This document shows positions 1 to 9,843 of a stretch of 64,000 bases of DNA, in pieces. Where the stretch lies: assembly GCA_021307345.1 (NCBI GenBank), contig CP089930.1:4216001-4280000 (forward strand), read 5' to 3'. The position numbers and the translations under genes were made by a program. Position 1 is the first letter of the stretch. Every line of letters starts with the position of its first letter. The notes beneath the pieces were generated by a model. The model was not told the origin of the DNA, made no database searches, and saw only the letters and a program-made list of their open reading frames with translations. The stretch comes from Escherichia coli (GTDB lineage Bacteria; Pseudomonadota; Gammaproteobacteria; Enterobacterales; Enterobacteriaceae).

Positions 1-357
1 ATTATTATCACCAATCTGTAGAGTATGCGGTGCAACGCCAGTAGGTTCGTGCCAAACAGTCTGTCCGTGACACCCGATGGCGACGATATCTTTTGGCTGC
101 AAATTTTCTTGCTTGAGCAGTGCGTTAACGGCATCGGCAAACAAACGACCAAGTTGAGTATCCAGTTGACCGAACTGAGAAAGCGTAAGCTGCTGCCCCT
201 GACAAATATCCAGTACTGCTTGTTTAAGTGATGGGGGAATCGTCCAGCTCAAACTTGCCAACTGCGCCACCCTGTGTTCATCGATAGTCGCCAGTACAAC
301 ATCGACACCATCCAGGCTAGTACCTGACATTACGCCAATAAAGCGGCCTGATTTCAT
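1..357 (-). CDS. anmK: Anhydro-N-acetylmuramic acid kinase, 5' part only
   Basis: Phosphorylates and opens 1,6-anhydro-MurNAc to MurNAc-6-phosphate during cell-wall recycling in the cytoplasm. The reverse strand gives 119 codons from an ATG at 355-357 with no stop before the window edge. The N-terminus shows the family signature [10 protein letters not shown] at residues 10-19, an ATP-grasping loop typical of AnmK, and GCHGQTV near residue 95. The K-12 protein is about 369 residues, so roughly two thirds lie outside the window. It is divergent from slyB. Identity is sure; only the 3' end is missing because of the window cut. Confidence 0.93.
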   Translation of the reverse strand, partial: MKSGRFIGVMSGTSLDGVDVVLATIDEHRVAQLASLSWTIPPSLKQAVLDICQGQQLTLSQFGQLDTQLGRLFADAVNALLKQENLQPKDIVAIGCHGQTVWHEPTGVAPHTLQIGDNN

Positions 358-490
358 AGTTCATCCTTTTTCAACCTGTCGTTTGCGCTCCACTCAAACA
401 CAAACCTCTCACGAATTCCATGCATGAGCGCCGATTTTTACCATTACCAGGAAAACATTATATTCATATCAATAATTACTATGAATGTTT

Positions 491-525
491 TGTTTATACT
501 TGGTTAACCGTATTCTAATTATGAT
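491..525 (+). promoter_or_regulatory. PhoP-box promoter of slyB
   Basis: TGTTTA (491-496), five bases, then GGTTAA (502-507) matches the PhoP direct-repeat box. A TATGAT -10 element lies at 520-525, 12 bases downstream, the usual spacing for PhoP-activated promoters in which the box replaces the -35. slyB is a known PhoPQ (low Mg2+) target, which fits. The rest of the anmK-slyB gap (358-631) holds nothing else I can name. Confidence 0.75.
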
Positions 526-631
526 TCCATCATGTTTTAGTGGAACATGTAATCATAGTTATACCAATGCCATTTACTTTGGCCATGAGGGATGCTTGTG
601 AGGCGTTTCATGGTAATCAGGAGATTTTTCA

Positions 632-1099
632 ATGATTAAGCGCGTACTGGTTGTATCAATGGTAGGTCTGTCTCTTGTCGGTTGTGTTAATAACGATACC
701 CTTTCTGGCGATGTCTATACCGCCTCTGAAGCGAAGCAAGTGCAGAATGTCAGCTATGGCACAATCGTTAATGTACGACAGGTACAAATTCAGGGCGGTG
801 ATGATTCCAACGTTATCGGCGCAATTGGCGGTGCGGTTCTCGGTGGCTTCCTTGGGAATACCGTTGGTGGCGGAACTGGGCGTTCTCTGGCAACTGCGGC
901 AGGCGCTATCGCAGGTGGCGTAGCGGGTCAGGGCGTGCAGAGCGCAATGAACAAAACTCAGGGTGTGGAGTTGGAAATTCGTAAAGATGATGGCAACACC
1001 ATTATGGTGGTACAGAAACAGGGCAATACCCACTTCTCTCCGGGACAACGTGTTATCCTGGCCAGCAACGGTAGCCAGGTGACTGTCTCTCCGCGCTAA
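632..1099 (+). CDS. slyB: Outer-membrane lipoprotein SlyB, glycine-zipper family
   Basis: A 155-residue lipoprotein of the outer membrane, PhoPQ-induced, reported to help keep the outer membrane intact under stress. The signal peptide ends in the lipobox LVGC with lipidated Cys18. Residues about 60-100 form a Gly/Ala-rich glycine-zipper hairpin (GAIGGAVLGG, then GAIAGGVAG). Length equals the K-12 protein. A good ribosome site (CAGGAG) sits about 10 bases before the ATG at 632. It is followed by a hairpin terminator shared with convergent slyA. Confidence 0.96.
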   Translation: MIKRVLVVSMVGLSLVGCVNNDTLSGDVYTASEAKQVQNVSYGTIVNVRQVQIQGGDDSNVIGAIGGAVLGGFLGNTVGGGTGRSLATAAGAIAGGVAGQGVQSAMNKTQGVELEIRKDDGNTIMVVQKQGNTHFSPGQRVILASNGSQVTVSPR

Positions 1100-1108
1100 A
1101 TAAGTTGA

Positions 1109-1134
1109 CGTGTGGTCAGGTCACTGACCACACG
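1109..1134. terminator. Hairpin between slyB and slyA
   Basis: Perfect 11-bp arms (CGTGTGGTCAG at 1109-1119 and its complement at 1124-1134) around a 4-base loop, followed by a T/C-rich stretch. It sits between convergent slyB and slyA and could stop both. Confidence 0.75.
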
Positions 1135-1145
1135 CCTTCTTCATT

Positions 1146-1586
1146 TCACCCTTTGGCCTGCAGCTCAGTAATATTATGCTCAAGTTTTGCAATGAGCTTA
1201 ATCAACTGTTCTACTTCCTCTGCGGAAATTCCATGCAATATTTCCGCCCGGGTTTTGTTAATAACCGCTTCCATTTCGCTAATCAGCGGCTCCGCTTTTT
1301 CCGTCAGTTTAATACGTTTAGCCCGACGATCGCTGGCGCAAGTTTGACGCGAAATTAACCCTTTTTCTTCCAGTTGGTCCAGCGTACGAACCAGTGAAGG
1401 CTGCTCAATGCCGATCGCTTTTGCCAGTTGAATTTGCGACTGGTCTGGAGGTAACTGATGGATATTGTGCAACGTTACCCAATGGGTTTGCGTTAACTCC
1501 AGCGGTTTCAGGCGATGGTCTATCAGAGCACGCCATATGCGCACCAACCGTGCCAGATCAGAACCTAGTGGCGATTCCAATTTCAT
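1146..1586 (-). CDS. slyA: MarR-family transcription regulator SlyA
   Basis: Dimeric winged-helix regulator that counter-silences H-NS targets and responds to small aromatic ligands. The 146-codon frame starts at ATG 1586 ([10 protein letters not shown]). A TTG two codons further in is annotated as the start in some E. coli entries, giving 144 residues, so the start is not decided. The DNA-binding helix region ([22 protein letters not shown]) and the basic wing ([10 protein letters not shown]) are intact. It is divergent from ydhIJK, and a SlyA operator lies directly upstream, which implies autoregulation. Confidence 0.95.
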   Translation of the reverse strand: MKLESPLGSDLARLVRIWRALIDHRLKPLELTQTHWVTLHNIHQLPPDQSQIQLAKAIGIEQPSLVRTLDQLEEKGLISRQTCASDRRAKRIKLTEKAEPLISEMEAVINKTRAEILHGISAEEVEQLIKLIAKLEHNITELQAKG

Positions 1587-1596
1587 CTCCTTATAA

Positions 1597-1608
1597 TTAG
1601 CTTGCTAA
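1597..1608. promoter_or_regulatory. SlyA operator
   Basis: TTAGCTTGCTAA, whose complement is the SlyA consensus TTAGCAAGCTAA, is a perfect palindrome 11 bases before the slyA start, in the divergent slyA-ydhI region. It supports autorepression of slyA and possible control of ydhIJK. Confidence 0.75.
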
Positions 1609-1780
1609 GATATTATACAGCTTTTAGAATAGTGTGCAGCAATTGTATTGCTAAAACAAATGTATTGCTGCATTTGCTTACCGTCAGACATGCTTTTCAG
1701 AAATTGCGCGTAACTTTTTCGCACTTAAAGAATATTTATTAATCTAACGCAATATATTCGGTCGTAAAGGAATCTATTTT

Positions 1781-2017
1781 GTGAAGTTTATGCTTAATGC
1801 AACGGGATTGCCCTTACAAGATCTGGTGTTCGGTGCGTCCGTCTATTTTCCTCCGTTTTTCAAAGCGTTCGCGCTTGGATTTGTCCTCTGGCTTGTTATA
1901 CACCGCCTGCTTCGCGGCTGGATCTACGCCGGTGACATCTGGCATCCCTTGTTAATGGATTTATCGCTGTTTGCGATTTGCGTTTGCCTTGCTCTGGCAA
2001 TACTGATTGCGTGGTAA
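1781..2017 (+). CDS. ydhI: Small inner-membrane protein YdhI (DUF1656)
   Basis: A 78-residue protein starting at GTG 1781, preceded by AAAGGA. It has two hydrophobic segments (about residues 22-42 and 57-77). It belongs to the AaeX-like family of small membrane proteins that accompany HlyD-type adaptors and FUSC exporters. Three bases separate its stop from the ydhJ ATG, so ydhI-ydhJ-ydhK form a tight operon paralogous in layout to aaeXAB. Function is inferred from that layout; the substrate is unknown. Confidence 0.9.
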   Translation: MKFMLNATGLPLQDLVFGASVYFPPFFKAFALGFVLWLVIHRLLRGWIYAGDIWHPLLMDLSLFAICVCLALAILIAW

Positions 2018-2019
2018 CT

Positions 2020-2877
2020 ATGTCAATTAAAACAATTAAGTATTTCTCAACAATTATTGTAGCGGTTGTTGCGATTCTTGCCGGATGGTGGCTATGGAAC
2101 TATTACATGCAGTCACCGTGGACACGCGACGGAAAAATACGCGCAGAACAGGTTTCTATCACGCCTCAGGTGTCTGGACGTATTGTTGCGATGAATATAA
2201 AAGACAACCAGTTGGTTAATGCTGGTGATATTTTACTCACCATCGATAAAACGCCCTTCCAGATAGCCGAACTGAACGCCCAGGCTCAGTTAACGAAAGC
2301 GCAATCTGACCTCGCCAAAGCCAATAACGAAGCTAATCGTCGCCGTCATCTCTCACATAATTTTATCTCTGCCGAAGAGCTGGATACCGCTAACCTCAAT
2401 GTTAAAGCGATGCAGGCCAGTGTTGATGCCGCACAGGCGACGCTTAAACAGGCACAATGGCAACTGGCGCAAACGGAAATTCGCGCTCCGGTGAGTGGAT
2501 GGGTAACTAATCTCACTACCCGCATCGGCGACTACGCCGACACCGGAAAACCCCTGTTTGCCCTGGTGGATAGCCATTCGTTTTACGTCATTGGTTATTT
2601 TGAAGAAACCAAATTGCGCCATATCCACGACGGTGCACCAGCACAAATTACGCTCTATAGCGACAACAAAACGTTACAGGGTCACGTTTCCAGTATCGGT
2701 CGGGCGATTTATGATCAGAGCATTGAAAGTGATTCCAGCCTGATTCCGGATGTGAAACCTAACGTCCCCTGGGTGCGTCTCGCCCAACGCGTTCCCGTCC
2801 GCTTTGCTCTGGATAATGTTCCCAGCGATGTCACGCTGGTATCCGGTACAACATGTAGCATCGCCGTAGGTCAATAA
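2020..2877 (+). CDS. ydhJ: HlyD-family membrane-fusion protein YdhJ
   Basis: Periplasmic adaptor of a probable efflux pump with YdhK. Of 285 residues, an N-terminal anchor spans about 9-25. A lipoyl-type half motif (PQVSGRIV) is followed by a helical hairpin rich in Ala, Gln and Lys (about 75-135), the second lipoyl half (IRAPVSGWV) and a beta-barrel part. I chose ATG 2020, which gives the family length and follows the ydhI stop. The 3' end overlaps the ydhK start in a TAATGA arrangement, implying coupled translation. Confidence 0.94.
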   Translation: MSIKTIKYFSTIIVAVVAILAGWWLWNYYMQSPWTRDGKIRAEQVSITPQVSGRIVAMNIKDNQLVNAGDILLTIDKTPFQIAELNAQAQLTKAQSDLAKANNEANRRRHLSHNFISAEELDTANLNVKAMQASVDAAQATLKQAQWQLAQTEIRAPVSGWVTNLTTRIGDYADTGKPLFALVDSHSFYVIGYFEETKLRHIHDGAPAQITLYSDNKTLQGHVSSIGRAIYDQSIESDSSLIPDVKPNVPWVRLAQRVPVRFALDNVPSDVTLVSGTTCSIAVGQ

Positions 2878-4889
2878 TGAACGCATCGTTATGGTCCTTG
2901 CGCAATTTGCCCTGGTGCAGGGCATCGCTGGCGCAATGGCGTTATGCGTTACGCAATACCATTGCCATGTGCCTGGCGCTGACGGTTGCCTATTATTTAA
3001 ATCTCGATGAACCCTACTGGGCGATGACCTCGGCTGCGGTGGTAAGCTTTCCCACCGTTGGCGGTGTCATCAGCAAAAGTCTCGGACGCATCGCTGGTAG
3101 TTTGCTGGGAGCCATCGCGGCACTGATTCTTGCCGGGCATACGCTTAACGAGCCGTGGTTTTTTCTATTGAGCATGTCGGCGTGGCTTGGCTTTTGTACC
3201 TGGGCTTGCGCGCACTTCACGAATAACGTGGCGTATGCCTTCCAACTGGCGGGCTACACTGCGGCCATTATCGCCTTTCCGATGGTCAATATCACGGAAG
3301 CAAGCCAGTTATGGGATATCGCTCAGGCACGCGTTTGCGAAGTCATCGTCGGTATTCTCTGCGGTGGCATGATGATGATGATCCTGCCGAGTAGCTCCGA
3401 CGCCACTGCGCTTTTAACCGCGTTGAAAAACATGCATGCCCGTTTACTGGAACATGCCAGCTTGCTCTGGCAGCCTGAAACAACCGATGCCATTCGCACA
3501 GCACATGAAGGGATTATTGGGCAAATATTAACCATGAATTTGCTGCGCATTCAGGCGTTCTGGAGTCACTATCGCTTCCGCCAGCAAAATGCACGCCTGA
3601 ATGCGCTACTCCACCAGCAATTACGCATGACCAGCGTCATCTCCAGCCTGCGACGTATGTTACTCAACTGGTCATCAACGCCCGCCGCCACACGTGAAAT
3701 TCTCGAACAGTTGCTGACGGCGCTTGCCAGTTCGCAAACTGATTTTTACACCGTCGCACGTATCATTGCCCCACTGCGCCCAACCAACTTAGCCGACTAT
3801 CGGCACGTCGCCTTCTGGCAGCGACTACGCTATTTTTGCCGCCTTTATCTGCAAAGCAGTCAGGAACTACATCGTCTGGAAAGCGGTACAGATGATCGTG
3901 CCAGACTCCCACGAACAGCCGGCCTGGCACGTCATACCGATAACGCCGAAGCTATGTGGAGTGGACTGCGCACATTTTGTACGTTGATGATAATTGGCGC
4001 ATGGAGTATTACCTCGCAATGGGATGCCGGTGCCAATGCATTAACACTGGCAGCAATTAGCTGCGTACTCTACTCCGCCGTAGCGGCACCGTTTAAGTCA
4101 CTGTCGCTACTTATGCGCACGCTGGTATTACTTTCGCTATTTAGCTTTGTGGTTAAGTTTGGTCTGATGGTTCAGATTAGCGACCTGTGGCAATTTTTGC
4201 TGTTTCTCTTCCCGCTACTGGCGACGATGCAACTTCTCAAATTACAGATGCCAAAATTTGCCGCGTTGTGGGGACAACTGGTCGTATTTATGGGTTCGTT
4301 CATCGCTGTCACTAATCCCCCGGTGTATGATTTTGCTGACTTTCTTAACGATAATCTGGCGAAAATTGTTGGCGTGGCACTGGCGTGGTTAGCGTTCGCC
4401 ATTCTGCGACCTGGATCTGATGCCCGTAAAAGTCGTCGTCATATTCGCGCACTGCGCCGGGATTTTGTCGACCAACTAAGCCGCCATCCAACCCTGAGTG
4501 AAAGCGAATTTGAATCGCTCACTTATCACCACGTTAGTCAGTTGAGCAACAGCCAGGATGCACTGGCTCGCCGTTGGTTATTACGCTGGGGCGTGGTGCT
4601 GCTGAACTGTTCTCATGTTGTCTGGCAATTACGCGACTGGGAATCGCGTTCCGATCCGTTATCGCGAGTACGGGATAACTGTATTTCACTGTTGCGGGGA
4701 GTGATGAGTGAGCGTGGCGTTCAGCAAAAATCACTGGCGGCCACACTTGAAGAATTACAGCGGATATGCGACAGCCTTGCCCACCATCATCAACCCGCAG
4801 CCCGTGAGCTGGCGGCGATTGTCTGGCGTCTGTACTGCTCGCTTTCGCAACTTGAGCAAGCGCCGCCGCAAGGTACGCTGACCTCTTAA
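2877..4889 (+). CDS. ydhK: FUSC-family inner-membrane protein YdhK
   Basis: A 670-residue protein related to AaeB, the p-hydroxybenzoate exporter. It has two blocks of membrane helices (about residues 15-165 and 365-505), each followed by a soluble helical domain. With YdhI and YdhJ it probably exports an aromatic acid or similar compound, but the substrate is unknown. Proximity to slyA, a sensor of aromatic ligands, suggests SlyA control. The TAA stop (4887-4889) directly abuts the stop of convergent sodC with no base between. Confidence 0.93.
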   Translation: MNASLWSLRNLPWCRASLAQWRYALRNTIAMCLALTVAYYLNLDEPYWAMTSAAVVSFPTVGGVISKSLGRIAGSLLGAIAALILAGHTLNEPWFFLLSMSAWLGFCTWACAHFTNNVAYAFQLAGYTAAIIAFPMVNITEASQLWDIAQARVCEVIVGILCGGMMMMILPSSSDATALLTALKNMHARLLEHASLLWQPETTDAIRTAHEGIIGQILTMNLLRIQAFWSHYRFRQQNARLNALLHQQLRMTSVISSLRRMLLNWSSTPAATREILEQLLTALASSQTDFYTVARIIAPLRPTNLADYRHVAFWQRLRYFCRLYLQSSQELHRLESGTDDRARLPRTAGLARHTDNAEAMWSGLRTFCTLMIIGAWSITSQWDAGANALTLAAISCVLYSAVAAPFKSLSLLMRTLVLLSLFSFVVKFGLMVQISDLWQFLLFLFPLLATMQLLKLQMPKFAALWGQLVVFMGSFIAVTNPPVYDFADFLNDNLAKIVGVALAWLAFAILRPGSDARKSRRHIRALRRDFVDQLSRHPTLSESEFESLTYHHVSQLSNSQDALARRWLLRWGVVLLNCSHVVWQLRDWESRSDPLSRVRDNCISLLRGVMSERGVQQKSLAATLEELQRICDSLAHHHQPAARELAAIVWRLYCSLSQLEQAPPQGTLTS

Positions 4890-5411
4890 TTACTTAATGA
4901 CACCACAGGCATAGCGTTCACCGCCACCGCCCAGCGGTTTTGGTTGATCGGACATATTATCGCCGCCAACGTGGATCATCAGCGCCTTGTCTTTGATTTC
5001 ATCAAGTGATTTCAGACGAGGCGCAATGACGGCATCGGTTGCTTTACCGTCATTGTTAACCACCAGTGCCGGCAGATCGCCTAAGTGTCCTGCACCTTCT
5101 GGCCCTTCATGCTTACCAGTATTTTGTGGATCAAGATGCCCGCCTGCGGATTCTGCGGCGCTGGCTTTGCCATCTTTCATTGCTGGCTGGCAGCTTCCTT
5201 TGGCATGAATATGGAAGCCATGCTCACCGGGTGGTAATGCTTTCAGATCGGGTGAAAACTCCAGACCTTTATCGGTTTCAGTAATTGTTACACTACCGAT
5301 TGACTGCCCAACCCCTTGCGACGTGACGAGGTTCATCTCGACTTTTTCACTGGCAGCTTGTGCGCCGGTTGCAACAACCAGCGCCAGAATGGCCAGACTA
5401 AAACGTTTCAT
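4890..5411 (-). CDS. sodC: Periplasmic Cu,Zn superoxide dismutase
   Basis: Converts superoxide to H2O2 and O2 in the periplasm. The protein has 173 residues, with a signal peptide ending ATGAQA (about residue 19). Copper-ligand histidines lie in HGFHIHAKG, zinc ligands in GGHLDPQNTGKHEGPEGAGH, and the disulfide uses Cys in GSCQP and YACGVI. The start at 5411 gives a proper signal peptide; an upstream in-frame ATG at 5426 would add five residues and is less likely. The AGGACC-type ribosome site lies between the two. Confidence 0.96.
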   Translation of the reverse strand: MKRFSLAILALVVATGAQAASEKVEMNLVTSQGVGQSIGSVTITETDKGLEFSPDLKALPPGEHGFHIHAKGSCQPAMKDGKASAAESAGGHLDPQNTGKHEGPEGAGHLGDLPALVVNNDGKATDAVIAPRLKSLDEIKDKALMIHVGGDNMSDQPKPLGGGGERYACGVIK

Positions 5412-5490
5412 AGGACCTCCGTTCAATGTGCATACCCGTTAAGTGTAAACCAGTGACACATATTTGAACGGCGGCTATTCCTAAAAGTGT

Positions 5491-6387
5491 TTACGGTACG
5501 TCGTAACCCAGTGCCGCTTTACGGATACGGAACCATTGTTGGCGGGTCATTTTCAATGTTTCCGCTTCGACAGCAGCCCGCACGCGCTCAATTTTACCGG
5601 AGCCGATAATCGGCAGCGGCTGCGATGGCAGACGCAATATCCAGGCATAAACCACCTGCTCGATAGAGCCCGCGTTTAATTCTTCCGCCACCACAGCAAG
5701 TTCATCACGTAGCGGCCTGAAATAATCATCATTAAACAGACGACCACCGCCAAGACAAGACCAGGCCATCGGGCGAATACGCAGTTGTTGCAGTTGGTCG
5801 AGCGTGCCATCCAGCAGTAACGGCTGATGCACCGGGGATATTTCCACCTGATTAGTGGCAAGGGTAAACGGCAAGCGCGATTGCAACAGCGCAAATTGCG
5901 CAGGCGTGAAGTTGGAGACGCCAAAATGGCGTACTTTTCCGCTCTGATGCAGATGTTTAAACGCATCTGCCACTTCATCGGCATCCATTAGCGGGTCGGG
6001 GCGATGGATCAGCAGCAGATCCAGATGATCGGTCGCAAGATTAATCAGCGACTGTTCGGCGCTCTTAATGATGTGGTCGCGGTCAGTGATGTAATGACCA
6101 ATGACGTTTTCTTCACGCGCGGTCGTCGCGATACCGCATTTGCTGACAATTTCCATTCGCTCACGCAAATGAGGCGCCAGTTTCAACGCCTCGCCAAACG
6201 CCGCTTCGCACTGATAGCCACCATAAATATCAGCGTGATCCACAGTAGTCACGCCGAGATCCAGATGCTCTTCAATAAAACTGACTAACTGGCGGGCGGA
6301 CATATTCCAGTCCATCAATCGCCAGTAGCCCATCACAAAACGGGAAAACTCCGGGCCTTGCGGCGCAATAGTAATACGCTGAACCAT
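5491..6387 (-). CDS. ydhF: Aldo-keto reductase YdhF
   Basis: A 298-residue TIM-barrel oxidoreductase using NADPH. The catalytic tetrad can be placed: Asp and Tyr in DHADIYGGY, Lys in VSKCGI, and His in LLIHRPDP. The C-terminal cofactor region reads IIGSGKIERVRAAVEAE. The physiological substrate is not known. It is transcribed with upstream ydhL on the same strand, separated by 48 bases, and divergent from nemR. Length matches K-12. Confidence 0.93.
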   Translation of the reverse strand: MVQRITIAPQGPEFSRFVMGYWRLMDWNMSARQLVSFIEEHLDLGVTTVDHADIYGGYQCEAAFGEALKLAPHLRERMEIVSKCGIATTAREENVIGHYITDRDHIIKSAEQSLINLATDHLDLLLIHRPDPLMDADEVADAFKHLHQSGKVRHFGVSNFTPAQFALLQSRLPFTLATNQVEISPVHQPLLLDGTLDQLQQLRIRPMAWSCLGGGRLFNDDYFRPLRDELAVVAEELNAGSIEQVVYAWILRLPSQPLPIIGSGKIERVRAAVEAETLKMTRQQWFRIRKAALGYDVP

Positions 6388-6435
6388 AATCGCTTCCTCT
6401 TATCAGATATGAGAGGAGTATACGCAAGATTAGGC

Positions 6436-6675
6436 TCAAAAGAGTGATGGTTGCTCAGGTTCGTCTGATGGCGCTGGCTTATTCGCGCGTAATTTACGCA
6501 TAAGTCGTTGCCGACAAAGGCGCAACACTTCTTGTTTTTCGCCATCGCTCATTTTATTCCAGTTAAAACGCTCATCCCGGCTACGATAACAGCCACGGCA
6601 AAATCCGCGTTCATCGGACTGGCAAATTCCCCGGCACGGGCTCTGGACGGGAAAGAACTCTAATTGCTCCGCCAC
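6436..6675 (-). CDS. ydhL: Small Cys-motif protein YdhL (DUF1289)
   Basis: A 79-residue protein starting at GTG 6675, with a strong AGGAGG ribosome site just upstream. Four cysteines in C-x3-C-x7-C-x2-C spacing (SPCRGICQSDERGFCRGC) suggest a zinc or Fe-S site. DUF1289 proteins are often annotated as Fe-S related, but the function is unknown. It sits between ydhF and the divergent nemR operator region, so NemR could also affect it. Confidence 0.9.
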   Translation of the reverse strand: MAEQLEFFPVQSPCRGICQSDERGFCRGCYRSRDERFNWNKMSDGEKQEVLRLCRQRLMRKLRANKPAPSDEPEQPSLF

Positions 6676-6747
6676 TTCGCCCTCCTAAGATAAGATTATT
6701 ACCACTATTGAAGCTGTTAATGCCCAAAGTAGCAACTTTACTTGCAC

Positions 6748-6763
6748 TAGACCGACCGGTCTA
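6748..6763. promoter_or_regulatory. NemR operator
   Basis: TAGACCGACCGGTCTA is a 16-base inverted repeat 14 bases before the nemR ATG, matching the known NemR box. Bound NemR would block the nemRA-gloA promoter; electrophiles or hypochlorous acid release it. Confidence 0.85.
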
Positions 6764-6777
6764 CTACACTCGAACAC

Positions 6778-7377
6778 ATGAACAAACACACCGAACATGA
6801 TACTCGCGAACACCTCCTGGCTACGGGTGAGCAGCTTTGCCTGCAACGTGGATTCACCGGGATGGGATTAAGCGAGTTACTGAAAATCGCTGAAGTGCCG
6901 AAAGGGTCGTTCTATCACTACTTTCGCTCTAAAGAAGCGTTTGGCGTTGCCATGCTTGAGCGTCATTACGCGGCGTATCACCTGCGACTAGCGGAGTTGC
7001 TGCAATCCGGCGAAGGTAACTACCGCGACCGCATACTGGCTTATTACCAGCAGACACTGAACCAGTTTAGCCAGCATGGAACTATCAGCGGATGCCTGAC
7101 AGTAAAGCTCTCTGCCGAAGTGTGCGATCTGTCAGAAGATATGCGCAGCGCGATGGATAAAGGCGCTCGTGGCGTGATCGCCCTGCTCTCTCAGGCACTG
7201 GAAAATGGCCGTGCCAGCCACTGTTTAACCTTTTGTGGTGAACCGCTACAACAAGCGCAAGTACTTTACGCGCTGTGGCTGGGCGCCAATCTGCAGGCCA
7301 AAATTTCGCGCAGTTCCGGGCCGCTGGAAAACGCGCTAACACATGTAAAAACCATTATTGCGACGCCTGCCGTTTAG
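6778..7377 (+). CDS. nemR: TetR-family electrophile/bleach-sensing repressor NemR
   Basis: Represses nemRA-gloA and is inactivated by N-ethylmaleimide, methylglyoxal, quinones and HOCl through cysteine chemistry. It has 199 residues. The TetR helix-turn-helix is visible at about residues 28-50 ([19 protein letters not shown]). The sensing Cys106 is present (GTISGC), as are Cys21 and Cys116. nemA starts 38 bases downstream on the same transcript. Confidence 0.95.
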   Translation: MNKHTEHDTREHLLATGEQLCLQRGFTGMGLSELLKIAEVPKGSFYHYFRSKEAFGVAMLERHYAAYHLRLAELLQSGEGNYRDRILAYYQQTLNQFSQHGTISGCLTVKLSAEVCDLSEDMRSAMDKGARGVIALLSQALENGRASHCLTFCGEPLQQAQVLYALWLGANLQAKISRSSGPLENALTHVKTIIATPAV

Positions 7378-7415
7378 CAGGCATTTTTTTCATCACCAGA
7401 CGACCGGGAGCCTTT

Positions 7416-8513
7416 ATGTCATCTGAAAAACTGTATTCCCCACTGCAAGTGGGCGCGATCACGGCGGCAAACCGTATTTTTATGGCCCCTCTGACACGTC
7501 TGCGCAGCATTGAGCCGGGTGACATCCCTACTCCGTTGATGGCGGAATACTATCGCCAACGTGCCAGTGCCGGCTTGATTATTAGCGAAGCCACTCAAGT
7601 TTCCGCTCAGGCAAAAGGGTATGCGGGCGCACCAGGTATTCATAGCCCGGAGCAAATCGCGGCATGGAAAAAAATCACCGCTGGTGTTCATGCTGAAAAT
7701 GGTCATATCGCCGTACAGCTTTGGCATACGGGGCGCATTTCTCACGCCAGCCTGCAACCTGGCGGCCAGGCTCCGGTAGCACCTTCGGCACTTAGTGCGG
7801 GAACGCGTACTTCTCTGCGCGATGAAAATGGTCAGGCGATCCGCGTCGAGACATCTATGCCGCGTGCACTGGAGCTGAAAGAGATTCCGGGGATCGTCAA
7901 TGATTTCCGTCAGGCCATTGCTAACGCGCGTGAAGCCGGTTTTGATCTGGTAGAGCTTCACTCCGCTCACGGTTATTTACTGCATCAGTTCCTGTCGCCT
8001 TCTTCAAACCATCGTACCGATCAGTACGGCGGTAGCGTGGAAAATCGCGCACGTCTGGTACTGGAAGTTGTTGATGCCGGGATTGAAGAATGGGGTGCCG
8101 ATCGCATTGGCATTCGCGTTTCGCCAATCGGTACTTTCCAGAATACGGATAACGGCCCGAATGAAGAAGCCGATGCACTGTATCTGATTGAACAACTGGG
8201 CAAACGCGGCATTGCTTATCTGCATATGTCCGAACCTGACTGGGCAGGCGGCAAACCATATACCGAGGCTTTCCGCGAAAAAGTACGCGCCCGTTTCCAC
8301 GGCCCGATTATCGGGGCTGGTGCATATACGGTAGAAAAAGCGGAAACGCTGATCGGCAAAGGGTTAATTGATGCGGTGGCATTTGGTCGCGACTGGATTG
8401 CGAATCCGGATCTGGTTGCTCGCCTGCAGCGCAAAGCCGAACTTAACCCACAGCGTGCCGAAAGTTTCTACGGCGGCGGCGCAGAAGGTTATACCGATTA
8501 CCCTACGCTGTGA
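7416..8513 (+). CDS. nemA: N-ethylmaleimide reductase (old yellow enzyme)
   Basis: FMN-dependent NADPH flavoenzyme that reduces N-ethylmaleimide, other activated alkenes and nitro compounds. It has 365 residues from ATG 7416, after a GGGAG ribosome site. The OYE active-site block ([16 protein letters not shown], then [10 protein letters not shown]) and the phosphate-binding end ([13 protein letters not shown]) are complete. A longer in-frame reading back to 7275 overlaps nemR and is not needed. Second gene of nemR-nemA-gloA. Confidence 0.95.
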   Translation: MSSEKLYSPLQVGAITAANRIFMAPLTRLRSIEPGDIPTPLMAEYYRQRASAGLIISEATQVSAQAKGYAGAPGIHSPEQIAAWKKITAGVHAENGHIAVQLWHTGRISHASLQPGGQAPVAPSALSAGTRTSLRDENGQAIRVETSMPRALELKEIPGIVNDFRQAIANAREAGFDLVELHSAHGYLLHQFLSPSSNHRTDQYGGSVENRARLVLEVVDAGIEEWGADRIGIRVSPIGTFQNTDNGPNEEADALYLIEQLGKRGIAYLHMSEPDWAGGKPYTEAFREKVRARFHGPIIGAGAYTVEKAETLIGKGLIDAVAFGRDWIANPDLVARLQRKAELNPQRAESFYGGGAEGYTDYPTL

Positions 8514-8525
8514 TCTAACATTGCG

Positions 8526-8545
8526 AGCGGCGCAAAGCCGCCGCT
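8526..8545 (+). other. Intercistronic hairpin nemA-gloA
   Basis: A 7-bp GC stem (AGCGGCG at 8526-8532 with 8539-8545) directly after nemA, with no clear T-run. It may reduce read-through or stabilise mRNA rather than terminate fully. Confidence 0.4.
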
Positions 8546-8593
8546 ATACTAAAACAACATTTTGAATCTGTTAGCCATTTTGAGGATATAAAG

Positions 8594-9001
8594 ATGCGTC
8601 TTCTTCACACCATGCTGCGCGTTGGCGATCTGCAACGCTCCATCGATTTTTATACCAACGTGCTGGGCATGAAACTGCTGCGTACCAGCGAAAACCCGGA
8701 ATATAAATACTCACTGGCGTTTGTTGGCTACGGCCCGGAAACCGAAGAAGCGGTGATTGAGCTGACCTATAACTGGGGCGTGGATAAATACGAACTCGGC
8801 ACCGCTTATGGTCACATCGCCCTTAGCGTTGATAACGCCGCTGAAGCGTGCGAAAAAATCCGTCAGAACGGCGGTAACGTGACCCGTGAAGCCGGTCCGG
8901 TAAAAGGCGGTACTACGGTTATCGCATTTGTGGAAGATCCGGACGGTTATAAAATTGAATTGATCGAAGAGAAAGACGCCGGTCGCGGTCTGGGCAACTA
9001 A
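8594..9001 (+). CDS. gloA: Glyoxalase I (lactoylglutathione lyase)
   Basis: Ni2+-dependent enzyme that converts the methylglyoxal-glutathione hemithioacetal to S-lactoylglutathione. All four metal ligands are in place: His5, Glu56, His74 and Glu122 in a 135-residue protein. It lies downstream of nemRA, consistent with NemR-controlled methylglyoxal defence. An AGGAT ribosome site precedes ATG 8594. Confidence 0.97.
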   Translation: MRLLHTMLRVGDLQRSIDFYTNVLGMKLLRTSENPEYKYSLAFVGYGPETEEAVIELTYNWGVDKYELGTAYGHIALSVDNAAEACEKIRQNGGNVTREAGPVKGGTTVIAFVEDPDGYKIELIEEKDAGRGLGN

Positions 9002-9010
9002 TCTCCTGCC

Positions 9011-9031
9011 GGGCGTGCACTCATCACGCCC
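9011..9031 (+). terminator. Terminator after gloA
   Basis: GGGCGTG (9011-9017) pairs with CACGCCC (9025-9031), followed by GCATCTTT. Likely end of the nemRA-gloA transcript. Confidence 0.6.
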
Positions 9032-9103
9032 GCATCTTTACTGCATCGGCAAGTAATATTTGTCATAATGCGCGCTGCAATTTATCCGTATTAAGAGAAT
9101 CAG

Positions 9104-9751
9104 ATGTCCGATAACGCTCAACTTACCGGTCTGTGCGACCGTTTTCGTGGTTTTTATCCTGTTGTGATCGATGTTGAAACAGCCGGATTTAACGCCAAAA
9201 CCGATGCGCTGCTTGAGATTGCCGCCATCACCCTGAAAATGGATGAACAAGGCTGGCTGATGCCGGACACCACATTACATTTCCACGTCAAGCCGTTTGT
9301 CGGCGCTAATTTGCAACCAGAAGCCCTCGCCTTCAACGGCATTGACCCGAACGATCCCGATCGTGGCGCGGTCAGTGAATACGAGGCACTGCATGAGATT
9401 TTCAAAGTTGTACGTAAAGGCATTAAAGCGAGCGGCTGTAACCGTGCCATTATGGTGGCGCACAATGCCAATTTCGACCACAGCTTTATGATGGCCGCCG
9501 CAGAACGCGCCTCACTGAAACGTAACCCGTTCCACCCTTTTGCCACTTTTGACACTGCTGCACTGGCCGGGCTGGCACTCGGACAAACCGTATTGTCAAA
9601 AGCCTGCCAGACCGCTGGCATGGAGTTTGACAGCACTCAGGCACACTCCGCGCTGTACGACACCGAACGCACTGCTGTGCTGTTTTGTGAAATCGTCAAC
9701 CGCTGGAAACGTCTGGGAGGCTGGCCGCTACCTGCCGCCGAAGAGGTGTAA
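9104..9751 (+). CDS. rnt: Ribonuclease T
   Basis: A 3'-5' exonuclease of the DEDDh family that trims tRNA CCA ends and matures small stable RNAs. It has 215 residues. Catalytic Asp23 and Glu25 are in VIDVETAGF, the next Asp in HNANFDHSF, and His/Asp in [11 protein letters not shown]. The basic RNA-binding patch surrounds residues 10-16. It precedes lhr by 92 bases on the same strand, as in K-12. Confidence 0.96.
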   Translation: MSDNAQLTGLCDRFRGFYPVVIDVETAGFNAKTDALLEIAAITLKMDEQGWLMPDTTLHFHVKPFVGANLQPEALAFNGIDPNDPDRGAVSEYEALHEIFKVVRKGIKASGCNRAIMVAHNANFDHSFMMAAAERASLKRNPFHPFATFDTAALAGLALGQTVLSKACQTAGMEFDSTQAHSALYDTERTAVLFCEIVNRWKRLGGWPLPAAEEV

Positions 9752-9843
9752 TCGAGTCGATGCCTGATGACATGCAATGATTCAGGCATCTATAGTGAGG
9801 CTATTCCACGCATCATGCATGATATTCACGGGGAATAGCGTTA

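Noticed and set aside
7419-7970. 183-codon ORF antisense to nemA
   Set aside because: Lies fully inside a well-conserved enzyme gene with no independent support.
8526-8545. True terminator separating nemA from gloA
   Set aside because: The stem has no T-run and gloA is known to be co-expressed with nemRA; listed only as an intercistronic hairpin.
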